Shown here: positions 24,659-32,932 of the stretch, one piece after another
Numbering within the stretch: position 1 is the first letter of the stretch
Layout: each line of letters starts with the position of its first letter
NCBI GenBank assembly: GCA_001784175.1
Contig: MFPR01000003.1
Coordinates: 11,836-75,835, forward strand
DNA: 64,000 bases
Direction: 5' to 3'
From: Candidatus Lindowbacteria bacterium RIFCSPLOWO2_12_FULL_62_27
Lineage (GTDB): Bacteria; Lindowbacteria; 2-12-FULL-62-27
Notes under the pieces: generated by a model
What the model saw: only the letters and a program-made list of their open reading frames with translations
Database searches by the model: none
What the model was told of the DNA's origin: nothing
Translations under genes and position numbers: made by a program

Positions 24659-27600
24659 ATGAACTCAACCCCCCGGAAGAAATCATTCATGATCGTCGCG
24701 GCCTTCTCCGCCGCCGGCGCCGTCGTGGGCCTCTTGCTGTTTGCGTCCATCCGGAATATCGAAAGGCGCAACACGCAGGACCGCTTTTCGATACTGGCGG
24801 ATGACCGACACGACGCGGTCCGGAAAAAACTCGAAGTCAGCCTCGATTTTCTCCGGGGTCTGGCGAGTTTCTTTTACGCCAGCGAGCGCGTCACCGCCGG
24901 TGAATTCAATACCTACGCCCGGGAGATCGTATCCCGGCGGGATGAGATCACCAGCATGGAATGGATTCCCCGCGTCGCCGGCGCCGACCGCGCGGCCTTC
25001 GAGAAAGAGGCGCAACAGGAGGGCGGGGACTTTCAGATCTTCGAATTGAAATCCGAAGGCGGGGTGGCGACCGCCGGAAAACGCTATGAATACTATCCCC
25101 TGCGCTACGTCGAGCCCTTTGAGGAAAATCGGAGCGTCTGGGGAATGGACTACGCCGCCCGCGCGATCCGGTGGTCGACCATGCAGGCCTCGCGCGACGC
25201 CGGCGAACCGATGATGACGCCACGACTGACGCTCCAGAAACATTTCGTCGATCGGGCTGACAGGACCGGGATTCTGGTCTTTCAGCCGCTTTACAGTTCG
25301 AGGGATCCGCAGACACCGGATGAACGCCGCCGGACTATCCGCGGGTTTGTCGCGGCTGTCTATCTGATGGATGAGATCGTGCTGTCCACCTTTCCGGGCA
25401 TGGAAGACCGGGATATGGACATCTATCTTTACGAGGACACGCCCGATACCGGCCCGTTCACGTTCCGATACTATGGCCCGGCCGACCGGAAAATCGCGGC
25501 TACCGACACCGGAGACCTTCGCTCGGCCGTGGACGAGGATATTTCCTGGAAGGGATCGATCGAAATGGCGGGCCGCCGGTGGGCGCTTCTCTACAGAGCC
25601 ACGCCCTCCTTTATGGAAAGTCACCGCTCCTGGCTGCCATACATGGCGATGCTCGTGTGTTTCATCGGGTTTTTTCTTCTCGGCGCCTACATCGCATCAC
25701 TTCAATCCCGGGCGGCGCTCATCGAGCAAACGGTCCAGATTCGGACGCGGGAACTTCAGGATGAGATCAAGACACGCATGCGAGTGGAGGAGAAACTCAA
25801 GGAGGCCAAAGCCTCGGCGGAATCGGCGAACCGCGCCAAGAGCCAGTTTCTGGCGAACATGAGCCACGAAATCCGCACGCCCATGAACGCGATCATCGGG
25901 ATGACCGAGTTGGCGCTCGACACCGACCTGACGCCCATCCAGCGCGATTATCTCGATTCCGTGAAAGTATCGGCGGCGGCGCTCCTCAACGTCATCAACA
26001 ATATTCTCGACTTCTCCAAGATCGAGGCCGGGAAGCTGGAACTCGATAACGAGGAATTCGACCTCTACGAAGTCGTCGGGCATGCCGTGAAACTTCTGTC
26101 TCACCGCGCCCACCAGAAAAAACTGGAACTGGTCTGCCGGATTTCGCCCGACGTTCCGCAGCGAACCGTCGGCGACGCCATGCGCCTCCGGCAGATCCTC
26201 ATCAATCTTCTCGGAAACGCCGTCAAATTCACCGACCACGGGGAAATCATCCTGTCCGTTTCGCCCGAATCGTCGCCGGACCGCCGCGTGTCGCTTCATT
26301 TCTCCGTATCCGACACCGGCGTCGGCATTCCGCCCGAAAAACAGCGGGCGGTGTTCGAAGCCTTCGCGCAGGCCGACATGACGTCCACCCGCCGGTTCGA
26401 AGGCACGGGGCTTGGTCTCGCCATCTGCCGGAGTCTTGTCAATCTCATGGAGGGACGCATCTGGGTGGAAAGCGCGGCCGGCAAGGGCAGTGTCTTTCAT
26501 TTTACGGCGCGGTTCGGGCCGGCCGGCGAAAAGCAGGAACTTCTTCCCGGGCCCGTCGAAAATCTTTCGGTCCTCGTGGTGGACGACAACGTCACGAATT
26601 GCCGGATCCTCATGGAGTGGCTGACCAGTTGGAAAATGAATCCCAAGGCCGTGTACTCGGGCGCGATGGCGCTGGAGGAACTGCGAAGCGCTGCGCGGTC
26701 CGGCAAGAAATACGACCTTCTTCTGATCGACGTCCAAATGCCGGACATGGATGGATTGACGCTGGTGGAACGGATTCAGCATGACCCGGCGCATTCCGGC
26801 ATGCTGATCATGATGCTTTCCTCCATCGACCAGTCCGACGTCGTCCGCCGATGCCGGGAACTTCAGGTGGCCTCGTATCTTGTCAAACCCATCACGCCTT
26901 CCGATTTGCTCAATGCCTTGACCGCGGTTGTCCGCCGGCCGAATATCGTTCCGGCCGCCGCCGGGCAGTCCTTGTCCGCCTTGAACGCCGCACCCCGCCG
27001 CAAGCTTCGCGTCCTTGTCGGCGAGGACAATCCCATGAATCAGAAATTGCTTTCGGAACTTCTGAAAAAAAGGGGGCACACGTTCGTCCTCGCCGATGAT
27101 GGCGATGCCGTCTTGTCGACATATCAGTCCGAATCCTTTGACGTCATTCTCATGGACATCCAGATGCCCGGCATGGACGGATTTCAGGCCACCGCAGCCA
27201 TCCGCGAGATCGAACGCCAAACTGGCCGGCGCGTGCCGATCGTCGCCCAGACCGCGCACGCGATCAAAGGTGACCGGGAACGGTGTCTGGCCGCGGGCAT
27301 GGACGAGTACGTGTCAAAACCAATCGACCCCAGGCAATTTCTGTCACTCGTCGAGCGCGTCGCGGGTGAGAAGCCGGGTCCGACCGTCCGGCCCGCCGTG
27401 GATGTCGAAAAAATCGTGGCCGGCCTTGATGGAGACCGGAAACTCTTTTCGGAATTGGTTGACCTGTTTTTTACGAATTGCCCGTTACAGATGGCGGCAA
27501 TCGAGTCGGCGGTTCGGGATGGCGATGCCGCCGGACTTCGAAAGGCCGCGCACAAACTGAAAGGCACGGTCGGGACGTTCAAGGACGAGGAATCGGCCGC

Positions 27601-27769
27601 ATCCGCGTTGCGCCTCGAACAAATTGGCGCGTCCGGAGACCTGGCAGACGCCCGCGCGCCGCTGGATGGCCTTCGCTCGGCGGTTGACCGCCTGACGCGC
27701 GAGCTTATACCCTATCGCTCGTCGGAGACATGGGGAGGCCACGAACCAGATGAAAATTCTATTTCTTGA
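24659..27769 (+). CDS. CHASE-domain hybrid histidine kinase with two REC domains and HPt
   Basis: A 1036-residue membrane sensor. Two membrane helices (about residues 10-30 and 325-345) flank a periplasmic CHASE domain, typical for small-molecule sensing. A coiled coil leads to HisKA ([16 protein letters not shown], His near residue 403) and an HATPase ([38 protein letters not shown]). The first REC is near residue 640 ([19 protein letters not shown]), the second near 780 ([21 protein letters not shown]), and a C-terminal HPt carries HKLKGTVG. It is a full phosphorelay in one chain. The next gene starts inside its last codons. Confidence 0.93.
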   Translation: MNSTPRKKSFMIVAAFSAAGAVVGLLLFASIRNIERRNTQDRFSILADDRHDAVRKKLEVSLDFLRGLASFFYASERVTAGEFNTYAREIVSRRDEITSMEWIPRVAGADRAAFEKEAQQEGGDFQIFELKSEGGVATAGKRYEYYPLRYVEPFEENRSVWGMDYAARAIRWSTMQASRDAGEPMMTPRLTLQKHFVDRADRTGILVFQPLYSSRDPQTPDERRRTIRGFVAAVYLMDEIVLSTFPGMEDRDMDIYLYEDTPDTGPFTFRYYGPADRKIAATDTGDLRSAVDEDISWKGSIEMAGRRWALLYRATPSFMESHRSWLPYMAMLVCFIGFFLLGAYIASLQSRAALIEQTVQIRTRELQDEIKTRMRVEEKLKEAKASAESANRAKSQFLANMSHEIRTPMNAIIGMTELALDTDLTPIQRDYLDSVKVSAAALLNVINNILDFSKIEAGKLELDNEEFDLYEVVGHAVKLLSHRAHQKKLELVCRISPDVPQRTVGDAMRLRQILINLLGNAVKFTDHGEIILSVSPESSPDRRVSLHFSVSDTGVGIPPEKQRAVFEAFAQADMTSTRRFEGTGLGLAICRSLVNLMEGRIWVESAAGKGSVFHFTARFGPAGEKQELLPGPVENLSVLVVDDNVTNCRILMEWLTSWKMNPKAVYSGAMALEELRSAARSGKKYDLLLIDVQMPDMDGLTLVERIQHDPAHSGMLIMMLSSIDQSDVVRRCRELQVASYLVKPITPSDLLNALTAVVRRPNIVPAAAGQSLSALNAAPRRKLRVLVGEDNPMNQKLLSELLKKRGHTFVLADDGDAVLSTYQSESFDVILMDIQMPGMDGFQATAAIREIERQTGRRVPIVAQTAHAIKGDRERCLAAGMDEYVSKPIDPRQFLSLVERVAGEKPGPTVRPAVDVEKIVAGLDGDRKLFSELVDLFFTNCPLQMAAIESAVRDGDAAGLRKAAHKLKGTVGTFKDEESAASALRLEQIGASGDLADARAPLDGLRSAVDRLTRELIPYRSSETWGGHEPDENSIS

Positions 27770-28811
27770 AGACAACCCGCTGGACTCCCGGAGGATTTCG
27801 GGACTGCTGGCGAAAGAATCCGCCGACGTCGATGTGGATGCCGTCGAGACTCTTGCCGATGCGGTGTCGCGCTTGCGGCAAGTCCAATACGACGCCATCC
27901 TGACGGACCTCAATGTCCCCGATTCGGAGGGACTCGATACGTTTCTAAAATTCCAGGAATCGGCTCCCCGGATGCCGATTGTGGTTCTGACCGGCCAACA
28001 CCAGGACGAGTCGACGGCGATGGACGCCGTTCACCGCGGCGCCCAGGATTTTCTGACCAAGGACGACCTGTCGGGGAAAGTCCTCCGGCGAACCTTGAAA
28101 TACGCGATCGAGCGCAAACAGATGGAAAATCTCCGCCAGTCCTTCGTGTCCATCGTCACGCACGAGCTGAACACGCCGATTTCGGTCATCCACGGCGCCG
28201 TCGACAATCTGAAAGAGGGGTTTCTGGGAGCGCTGAACGAAGCGCAGCAAAAGTATCTTGACATGATCGGCAGCAACGCGAAACGCCTGCACCGCCTGTC
28301 GAACGACATCCACGATCTGACAAAACTGGAGGGTGGCCGGTTCCATCTGAACGTGGGCGAAATCGATCTGTGTCTGCCCCTGCGAAACGTCTGCGATTCG
28401 CTTGAGGGATTGTCCCGACAGCGGGGCGTGCGCATTGAACCGAATCTTCCCGGTACCGTTCGTATTTCCGCGGACGAGGAGCGGATCGAGCAGGTATTCA
28501 CAAACGTCATCAAAAACGCCGTGCGGTTCGCCGATGCCCGCGTCGATGTGAATATCGAGGCCGATGAAACCCAGGTCCGCGTGGCCGTGGAGGACGACGG
28601 TCCCGGATTGGATCCGGTGGATCTGCCGATGTTGTTTCAGCCCTTCTATCAGGGCAAGCAGAAAAAGGCGGCGGACGGGGGAAGCGGCCTCGGGCTGGCG
28701 ATCGTCCGGGGGATCGTTATGGCGCACGGCGGAACGATTGAGGCGTCCAACCGTCCGGACCGGCGCGGCGCGCGGTTCGTTGTGACCCTGCCAAAATCCA
28801 AAGGAGGTTGA
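27750..28811 (+). CDS. REC-histidine kinase (response-regulator-first sensor)
   Basis: A 353-residue soluble protein: an N-terminal REC domain ([22 protein letters not shown]) followed by HisKA ([17 protein letters not shown], His near residue 135) and HATPase ([31 protein letters not shown]). It has no membrane segment, so it probably receives phosphate from the hybrid kinase encoded upstream. It overlaps that gene by 20 bp and is followed 3 bp later by a single-domain regulator, giving a three-gene relay. Confidence 0.9.
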   Translation: MKILFLEDNPLDSRRISGLLAKESADVDVDAVETLADAVSRLRQVQYDAILTDLNVPDSEGLDTFLKFQESAPRMPIVVLTGQHQDESTAMDAVHRGAQDFLTKDDLSGKVLRRTLKYAIERKQMENLRQSFVSIVTHELNTPISVIHGAVDNLKEGFLGALNEAQQKYLDMIGSNAKRLHRLSNDIHDLTKLEGGRFHLNVGEIDLCLPLRNVCDSLEGLSRQRGVRIEPNLPGTVRISADEERIEQVFTNVIKNAVRFADARVDVNIEADETQVRVAVEDDGPGLDPVDLPMLFQPFYQGKQKKAADGGSGLGLAIVRGIVMAHGGTIEASNRPDRRGARFVVTLPKSKGG

Positions 28812-28814
28812 CAG

Positions 28815-29183
28815 ATGGCCAAACGCATTCTGATGATCGATGACGAGCCGAACACGATTGAGGTGGTCGGAGACCGTCTGAAGGAGATGGGATACGAATT
28901 CGAGGGCCGGTCGAATCCGAAGGAAGGCCAGTGGGCCACGTCCAAGACCCGGCCGGACCTCATCGTCCTCGACATCAACATGCCGGGCTGGAACGACGGC
29001 ATCGGGTTTCTGGACAGCATCCGGCATCATCCCAATCTGCTCGGCATTCCCATCGTCATCTACACGTCGTTGAACATCCGGGAGCTTCGCCGTGGCGCGG
29101 AGGAGGCGGGGGCGTCCGGGTATTACCAAAAATTGTCGGAAGACAAGGCGTTTTACGACAAGATCGAAAAATTGCTCGGTTGA
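28815..29183 (+). CDS. Single-domain response regulator
   Basis: A 122-residue receiver domain only: acidic pair in ILMIDDEPN, phospho-Asp in IVLDINMPGWNDG, the Thr in VIYTS, and a Lys in YYQKLSED in place of the usual KP pair. The KP Pro is missing, so phospho-signalling may be altered. AGGAGGTTG lies just before the ATG. It ends the three-gene relay operon and converges with the REC-STAS gene. Confidence 0.88.
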   Translation: MAKRILMIDDEPNTIEVVGDRLKEMGYEFEGRSNPKEGQWATSKTRPDLIVLDINMPGWNDGIGFLDSIRHHPNLLGIPIVIYTSLNIRELRRGAEEAGASGYYQKLSEDKAFYDKIEKLLG

Positions 29184-29213
29184 TTCGGCGTCGGCGAAGG
29201 ACTTCCCGCGCCG

Positions 29214-29945
29214 CTATTTTTTGGGACGAAACTTGCCGGTGGTTCTGGAGCGATCCAAAAACGAATCGTGCAGTTTCCGGCCGATGGCCGTCTCCCGGAG
29301 CGCCGTGAAATGGGTGAGTTCGATGCCGCCGGCGTCGTCGAGGATGCTTTCACGAATTTCTGAAAGAATGGGCACCGCCGCGGCCGCCAGATCCTTGACC
29401 TCGCCAAAATCCAGCTCGATCCGGATCGGCTGAAGCGGCCGCAGGGCTTCAAACAGCCGCGCCAGATCCTTCGCCGAATCGAGCGTGACCGCCGCCGACA
29501 GATGCACCCGGAGCGCGTCGAGCTTGGATGTCAGGCGATAGGCCAAATTCTCGTAAATCGGCTTGTCCGAATCGACCTTGTGTGCCGTGACCTTGTCGAT
29601 TTTCTCCGTGACCTTTTCAATGTCGTCGATGGGCTTGACGATATACTCCTGCGCCCCGCACTGGATGGCCTCGATAACCTTGTCTTTGGTGTTCATGGCC
29701 GTGAGCATGATGATGGGAATATCCCGGAGGGCGTCGATTTTTCTGAAAACCGAAACCGCCGTCAGGCCGTCGACGTTGGGCATGAGAATATCCATGAGCA
29801 CCACGTGGGGCCGCCAGGTCAACGCCGTCAAAATGGCGTTTTTCCCGTCCGGGGCGATCTCGATTTCGAATCCTCTTTTCTTGAGCAACGTCGAGACCAA
29901 GTGCCTGACAACTTCGTCATCCTCGGCCAGAAGCACGCGCGGCAT
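29214..29945 (-). CDS. Response regulator with C-terminal STAS-like domain
   Basis: A 243-residue protein. Residues 1-120 form a normal receiver (VLLAEDDEVV; VLMDILMPNVDG; IIMLTAMNT; IVKPIDD). A linker helix follows, then residues 150-225 resemble a STAS domain (IRIELDFGEVKDLAAAAVPILSEIRESI), as in anti-sigma antagonists. A receiver joined to a STAS-like module suggests phosphorylation could switch a partner ATPase or sigma factor. It lies opposite the relay operon. The STAS call is by pattern only. Confidence 0.75.
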   Translation of the reverse strand: MPRVLLAEDDEVVRHLVSTLLKKRGFEIEIAPDGKNAILTALTWRPHVVLMDILMPNVDGLTAVSVFRKIDALRDIPIIMLTAMNTKDKVIEAIQCGAQEYIVKPIDDIEKVTEKIDKVTAHKVDSDKPIYENLAYRLTSKLDALRVHLSAAVTLDSAKDLARLFEALRPLQPIRIELDFGEVKDLAAAAVPILSEIRESILDDAGGIELTHFTALRETAIGRKLHDSFLDRSRTTGKFRPKK

Positions 29946-30040
29946 GCGGAATGTTTATATGACGGATGTCGGTGCTGTCAATTCTCCGCGGCCGGAGTGT
30001 ATGGAACTTTGGGAACAACAATCAAACGCGGTATTAAAAT

Positions 30041-30108
30041 AGAATCGCGAATGTCCGGGTGGATCCTGATTTCGGCAATTCTCATCTCCCGCTCATCTCC
30101 CCTGTCAC
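30041..30108 (+). repeat. Decayed third copy of the two-gene module
   Basis: Positions 30041-30066 match 23692-23717 of copy 1 (inside the second gene) at 23 of 26 bases. Then the sequence jumps to the module's end: 30065-30086 matches 24035-24056, from the stop codon into the downstream flank, at 20 of 22 bases, and CCTGTCAC follows in both. About 310 bp of the old module have been deleted. It lies immediately before copy 2. Confidence 0.75.
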
Positions 30109-30145
30109 ATTGGACAAATAGTTACAAATTTGATACGGTTATGTC

Positions 30146-30337
30146 GTGGGCAAGATACGGAGAGGCAATTACATCTTCGTGAGCTGGGTGGGAGATCACG
30201 GCCATCACGTTCACGTCTATCGGGATGGGAAACTCGTTTTGAAATGGGACTTGGATGAAAACCGTGCGATCAAAGGCCGGATCACAGGTAAACTAAGAAA
30301 GCTGATCAACCAGCTTCGAAAGGAAGGGCTGTTATGA
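30146..30337 (+). CDS. DUF4160-like small protein, module copy 2 (possible toxin)
   Basis: A 63-residue paralogue of the protein at 23384, differing at two positions (Cys9 to Tyr, and Asp to Asn in the C-terminal helix). The His-rich GDHGHHVHVY patch is unchanged. The GTG start and ATGA overlap with the next gene are preserved, so both copies look functional. As with copy 1, a toxin role is inferred only from gene pairing. Confidence 0.6.
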   Translation: MGKIRRGNYIFVSWVGDHGHHVHVYRDGKLVLKWDLDENRAIKGRITGKLRKLINQLRKEGLL

Positions 30338-30801
30338 AAATCAGAAAGATTGAGGCGAATAACCGCAAGAAATGTTTTGAACTCGTCGCGTCAGATGGCC
30401 GCGCGCTGGAATATCCTTATTCCAGGCTTCGGATCAGGCCGTCGGCAAACGACAGAATCACGGATGTTCGGGTGGATCCGGAAGTCGGCGGTGAGGGATT
30501 CACCTACGTCTTGGGATCCGGAAAAGAGGATACGATCGTCCTGGATCAGGTACTCGAATACAACAAAGATACCGATTACCTGCGGGACATGCTCCTCTAT
30601 AAACTGTCCCTGAAGGCCCAAAAATTGGTACAGGACCGCGGCGTCAGCAAACGCGAGATCGCCCGCCGTCTCCGCACCTCCCCCGTCCAGCTCTACCGAC
30701 TCCTGGATCAGACATTCGCGGGAAAGACCCTCGACCAGATGGTGCGCCTGCTCGCCGCGCTGGATTGCCCGGTGGACGTGGTTTTCAAGAAGGCGGCCTG
30801 A
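30334..30801 (+). CDS. DUF2442/XRE-type fusion, module copy 2 (possible antitoxin)
   Basis: A 155-residue paralogue of the protein at 23572. Changes cluster in the N-terminal DUF2442-like half and at the start of the helix-turn-helix (VRERG to VQDRG, Leu-His to Leu-Arg), the part that could alter DNA or partner recognition; the recognition helix itself (SPVQLYRLLDQ) is kept. It ends 14 bp from the converging AAA ATPase gene. Confidence 0.65.
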   Translation: MKIRKIEANNRKKCFELVASDGRALEYPYSRLRIRPSANDRITDVRVDPEVGGEGFTYVLGSGKEDTIVLDQVLEYNKDTDYLRDMLLYKLSLKAQKLVQDRGVSKREIARRLRTSPVQLYRLLDQTFAGKTLDQMVRLLAALDCPVDVVFKKAA

Positions 30802-30814
30802 TTTCTTGGGCCGT

Positions 30815-32365
30815 TTATGCGTTGGCGTCAAACGAGGCCTTGATCTCTCCTTGATCGACGGACAGACGGATGGCGGCGTCGCGGGTGCGGTTTTCGCGCA
30901 GGATCGCCGCCGCGACGGCCGACGAGATGTCCTCCCGGATGACGCGTTTCAGAAACCTCGCGCCGTAGACCGGCTCGAACCCCTTTTTCGCCAGATGCGT
31001 CAGGACTCCATCGTCGATCTTGAGTTTCAGACGGCGGTGGCTGAGACCGTCGCGGTCTTCGAGTTCTCTGATTTCCCGCTCGGCAATCCGGCGGATGGTG
31101 TGTGGGTCGAGCGGCCGGAAAAAGACGATTTTGTCGAATCGGTTGAGAAAGTCAACCCGAAACCGCTTGCGCAGCGCCTGCTCCAGCATCGGTCCCGGCC
31201 CTGATTGCCGCGTCTCACCCGAAAATCCGATGGCCTCCTCCTCGTAGACTTCCGCTCCGGTCGGATCCCCGAAGATGATCTCGGACGCCCGGTCCTCCTG
31301 GAAGTCGGCCATGTTCAGGCGAATGAAATGATCGCGGCTGCCGAAAAGAAATTCGGCCAGTAATTTTGCCGCGAGCGTCTTGCCGACGCCGGTCGGCCCC
31401 GCGAACAAAAACACCCCGAACGCCCGGTGGACGTCCGTGAGCTGCGCCATGATGATGCGGATGGCGTTCATGATCGTCCGCACCGCGTCGGCCTGGCCCA
31501 GGACCTCTTCGCCGAATCTTGCCTCCGCCATGTCAAAGTCAATTTGAAAATCCGGATCCACGAGAAATCTTGGAACCCGGTACGTCTTGCAGAAACGGTC
31601 CAAAATCCCGTCCGGTCCGATCACGCTTCCATGGGCGGCCATGCACATCGAATCCCGGATAAGGTCCAGGACTTTGCGCGGGTGATTTTTCCGGCCCGGA
31701 AACCTGTACGAAAGGGACATCGCCTCGCTCTGGGCCTCGGGCGAGACGGCCACGCCCGTGGCCCGGTTTTTATCCTCGCACCACAACCGGACGATCTTCC
31801 GGACGCGCCCGGCGTCCGGGGGACGGCAGGAAACGACAACGAAATAGTCCTGAAGCTCCGGCTCGTACTCAAACATCGAATTCAACTGGTTGGACCGGCC
31901 TTCGCATAAAAAGGGGCCGTTAAACACGACGGCGAAGCGTTCGATCAAAGACTCGAGCGACAGGTCATACACCCGGTGAAAATCGGAAAAAAACGGCACG
32001 ATGGCGTCTTTCTGCGCGCACAGCAGATTGAAGAACTCTTCCGCGGCCGGCCGGATTTTTTCGCACTGGTCGCACGCGGAAATCCGCCGCCGAAAGGAGA
32101 ACTGCAGAATACGCTTGCCCCTGAACGCCGCCGGCTCTCCCGTTTTTTGCAAGTTCAGAACCAGCTGATAAATCGACGCGGTTTTCCCCACGCCCGGTTC
32201 GCCGGAAAGAACGGGAGATAGACCCGCCGCGACGATGTCATGAACTTGATCCAGCGTTTCCGACACCTCGTAGGCGGGCGCAAGTTCCCCCCGATCCGCC
32301 GCGGCCGTAAGGTCCTTCTCAAGCCATAATTCGATGGTTTCTTTCTGCCTCTTTTTCGCAGACAT
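30815..32365 (-). CDS. ClpA/ClpB-like AAA ATPase lacking the second Walker B and sensor 1
   Basis: A 516-residue protein with two AAA modules but no Clp N-domain or middle domain. Module 1 has Walker A GEPGVGKTAS near residue 52, but where Walker B is expected it reads IVPFFSDFHR, without the DE pair. Module 2 has Walker A GPTGVGKTLAAK near residue 345, the pore-side GDPTGAEVYEEEA loop, and the C-terminal FLNRFDKIVFF arginine-finger segment with a ClpB-type small domain. The stretch between them that normally carries Walker B and sensor 1 (about 60-70 residues) is absent, without a break in frame. It may be an inactive or regulatory ATPase, or a partly decayed gene. It follows the zinc-ribbon gene by 5 bp. 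Confidence 0.7.
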   Translation of the reverse strand: MSAKKRQKETIELWLEKDLTAAADRGELAPAYEVSETLDQVHDIVAAGLSPVLSGEPGVGKTASIYQLVLNLQKTGEPAAFRGKRILQFSFRRRISACDQCEKIRPAAEEFFNLLCAQKDAIVPFFSDFHRVYDLSLESLIERFAVVFNGPFLCEGRSNQLNSMFEYEPELQDYFVVVSCRPPDAGRVRKIVRLWCEDKNRATGVAVSPEAQSEAMSLSYRFPGRKNHPRKVLDLIRDSMCMAAHGSVIGPDGILDRFCKTYRVPRFLVDPDFQIDFDMAEARFGEEVLGQADAVRTIMNAIRIIMAQLTDVHRAFGVFLFAGPTGVGKTLAAKLLAEFLFGSRDHFIRLNMADFQEDRASEIIFGDPTGAEVYEEEAIGFSGETRQSGPGPMLEQALRKRFRVDFLNRFDKIVFFRPLDPHTIRRIAEREIRELEDRDGLSHRRLKLKIDDGVLTHLAKKGFEPVYGARFLKRVIREDISSAVAAAILRENRTRDAAIRLSVDQGEIKASFDANA

Positions 32366-32370
32366 ATCTA

Positions 32371-32577
32371 TTATCCGGTAAGGCCGGACACAGCTTCGCC
32401 GCGATAGCGCTTCTGATAGGCCTTCATGTATCCCGGGTGCCGGGCGCGCCAGAGCGCGTCGTACCCGCGTTTGTAGACCATGCGGGCCTGATGCCTGCAT
32501 GGAACCGAGCAGAACTTCTGCCCGCGTGTGTACTTGGAAGGGACGAAGGTCCTTCCGCAAACAAAACAATTCGACAT
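32371..32577 (-). CDS. Small zinc-ribbon protein upstream of the AAA ATPase
   Basis: A 68-residue basic protein with one likely zinc site, CFVCGRTFVPSKYTRGQKFC...C (CxxC near residue 4 and CxxxC near residue 23). A Arg/Lys/Tyr-rich helix follows (ALWRARHPGYMKAYQKRYRG), which probably binds nucleic acid. No enzymatic motif is seen. It is cotranscribed with the AAA gene, 5 bp apart, so it may target that ATPase to DNA or RNA. The pair has no recognised name. Confidence 0.6.
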   Translation of the reverse strand: MSNCFVCGRTFVPSKYTRGQKFCSVPCRHQARMVYKRGYDALWRARHPGYMKAYQKRYRGEAVSGLTG

Positions 32578-32932
32578 ACGAATTGCCTCCGTGAGTTTTT
32601 TCGCCGAAGACAATTCACGTGACGTTCCGGCACAGGCAGGCTTGGGTCTGTTCCGGAAAGCGCTCACCAGGAAGTCCGGGCGTGGACCCGTCGTTCCTGT
32701 GTCTTCGGCCACTACATGAGATGACCGATTGTTTGGTTCACAAAAGTTCCTCCATTGCATAGGATTGACACGATCGACGATCGATCGGTTTTTTTGCTGT
32801 AATTTGTACTGTAATTTTCGGTTTATACACCCACCGCATGTTGAAAGCAAGTGTCTTTTTTACGCATTGATTCAAAAGCATTTGCTGTTTCCCGCCACCT
32901 GACAGCGCGGTTCCAACCTGCGGACATTATCG
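32578..32932. other. Intergenic region with an orphan plus-strand terminator
   Basis: About 355 bp between the zinc-ribbon gene and the end of the RND gene. No supported gene. It is poorer in GC than its surroundings and holds an intrinsic-terminator-like hairpin on the plus strand, listed separately; the rest shows no clear signal. Confidence 0.45.
32771..32795 (+). terminator. Intrinsic terminator on the plus strand without an obvious gene
   Basis: CGATCGA (32771-32777), loop CGA and TCGATCG (32781-32787), followed by G and seven T (32789-32795). Both neighbouring genes are on the minus strand, so it would stop a transcript running antisense to the zinc-ribbon gene. Confidence 0.6.

Larger units (their letters stand above)
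30109..30805 (+). repeat. Two-gene module, copy 2 (697 bp)
   Basis: Colinear with 23347-24043 without gaps. It begins at the same TTGGAC-like box and ends four bases after the second stop, where the two flanks diverge. The same orientation and a decayed tandem copy on its left point to a former tandem array. Confidence 0.95.

Noticed and set aside
25697-27259. Minus-strand frame opposite the hybrid kinase
   Set aside because: Antisense of a well-supported gene with no motif, and the codon bias is that of a shadow.
22424-32577. Calling the region after tRNA-Glu an integrated prophage or genomic island with integrase
   Set aside because: No integrase, transposase or phage gene is visible; only TA-like and signalling genes are seen.
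32578-32850. N-terminal extension of the zinc-ribbon protein to 32850
   Set aside because: The added sequence has no conserved features; MSNCFVCG at 32577 is a natural start.
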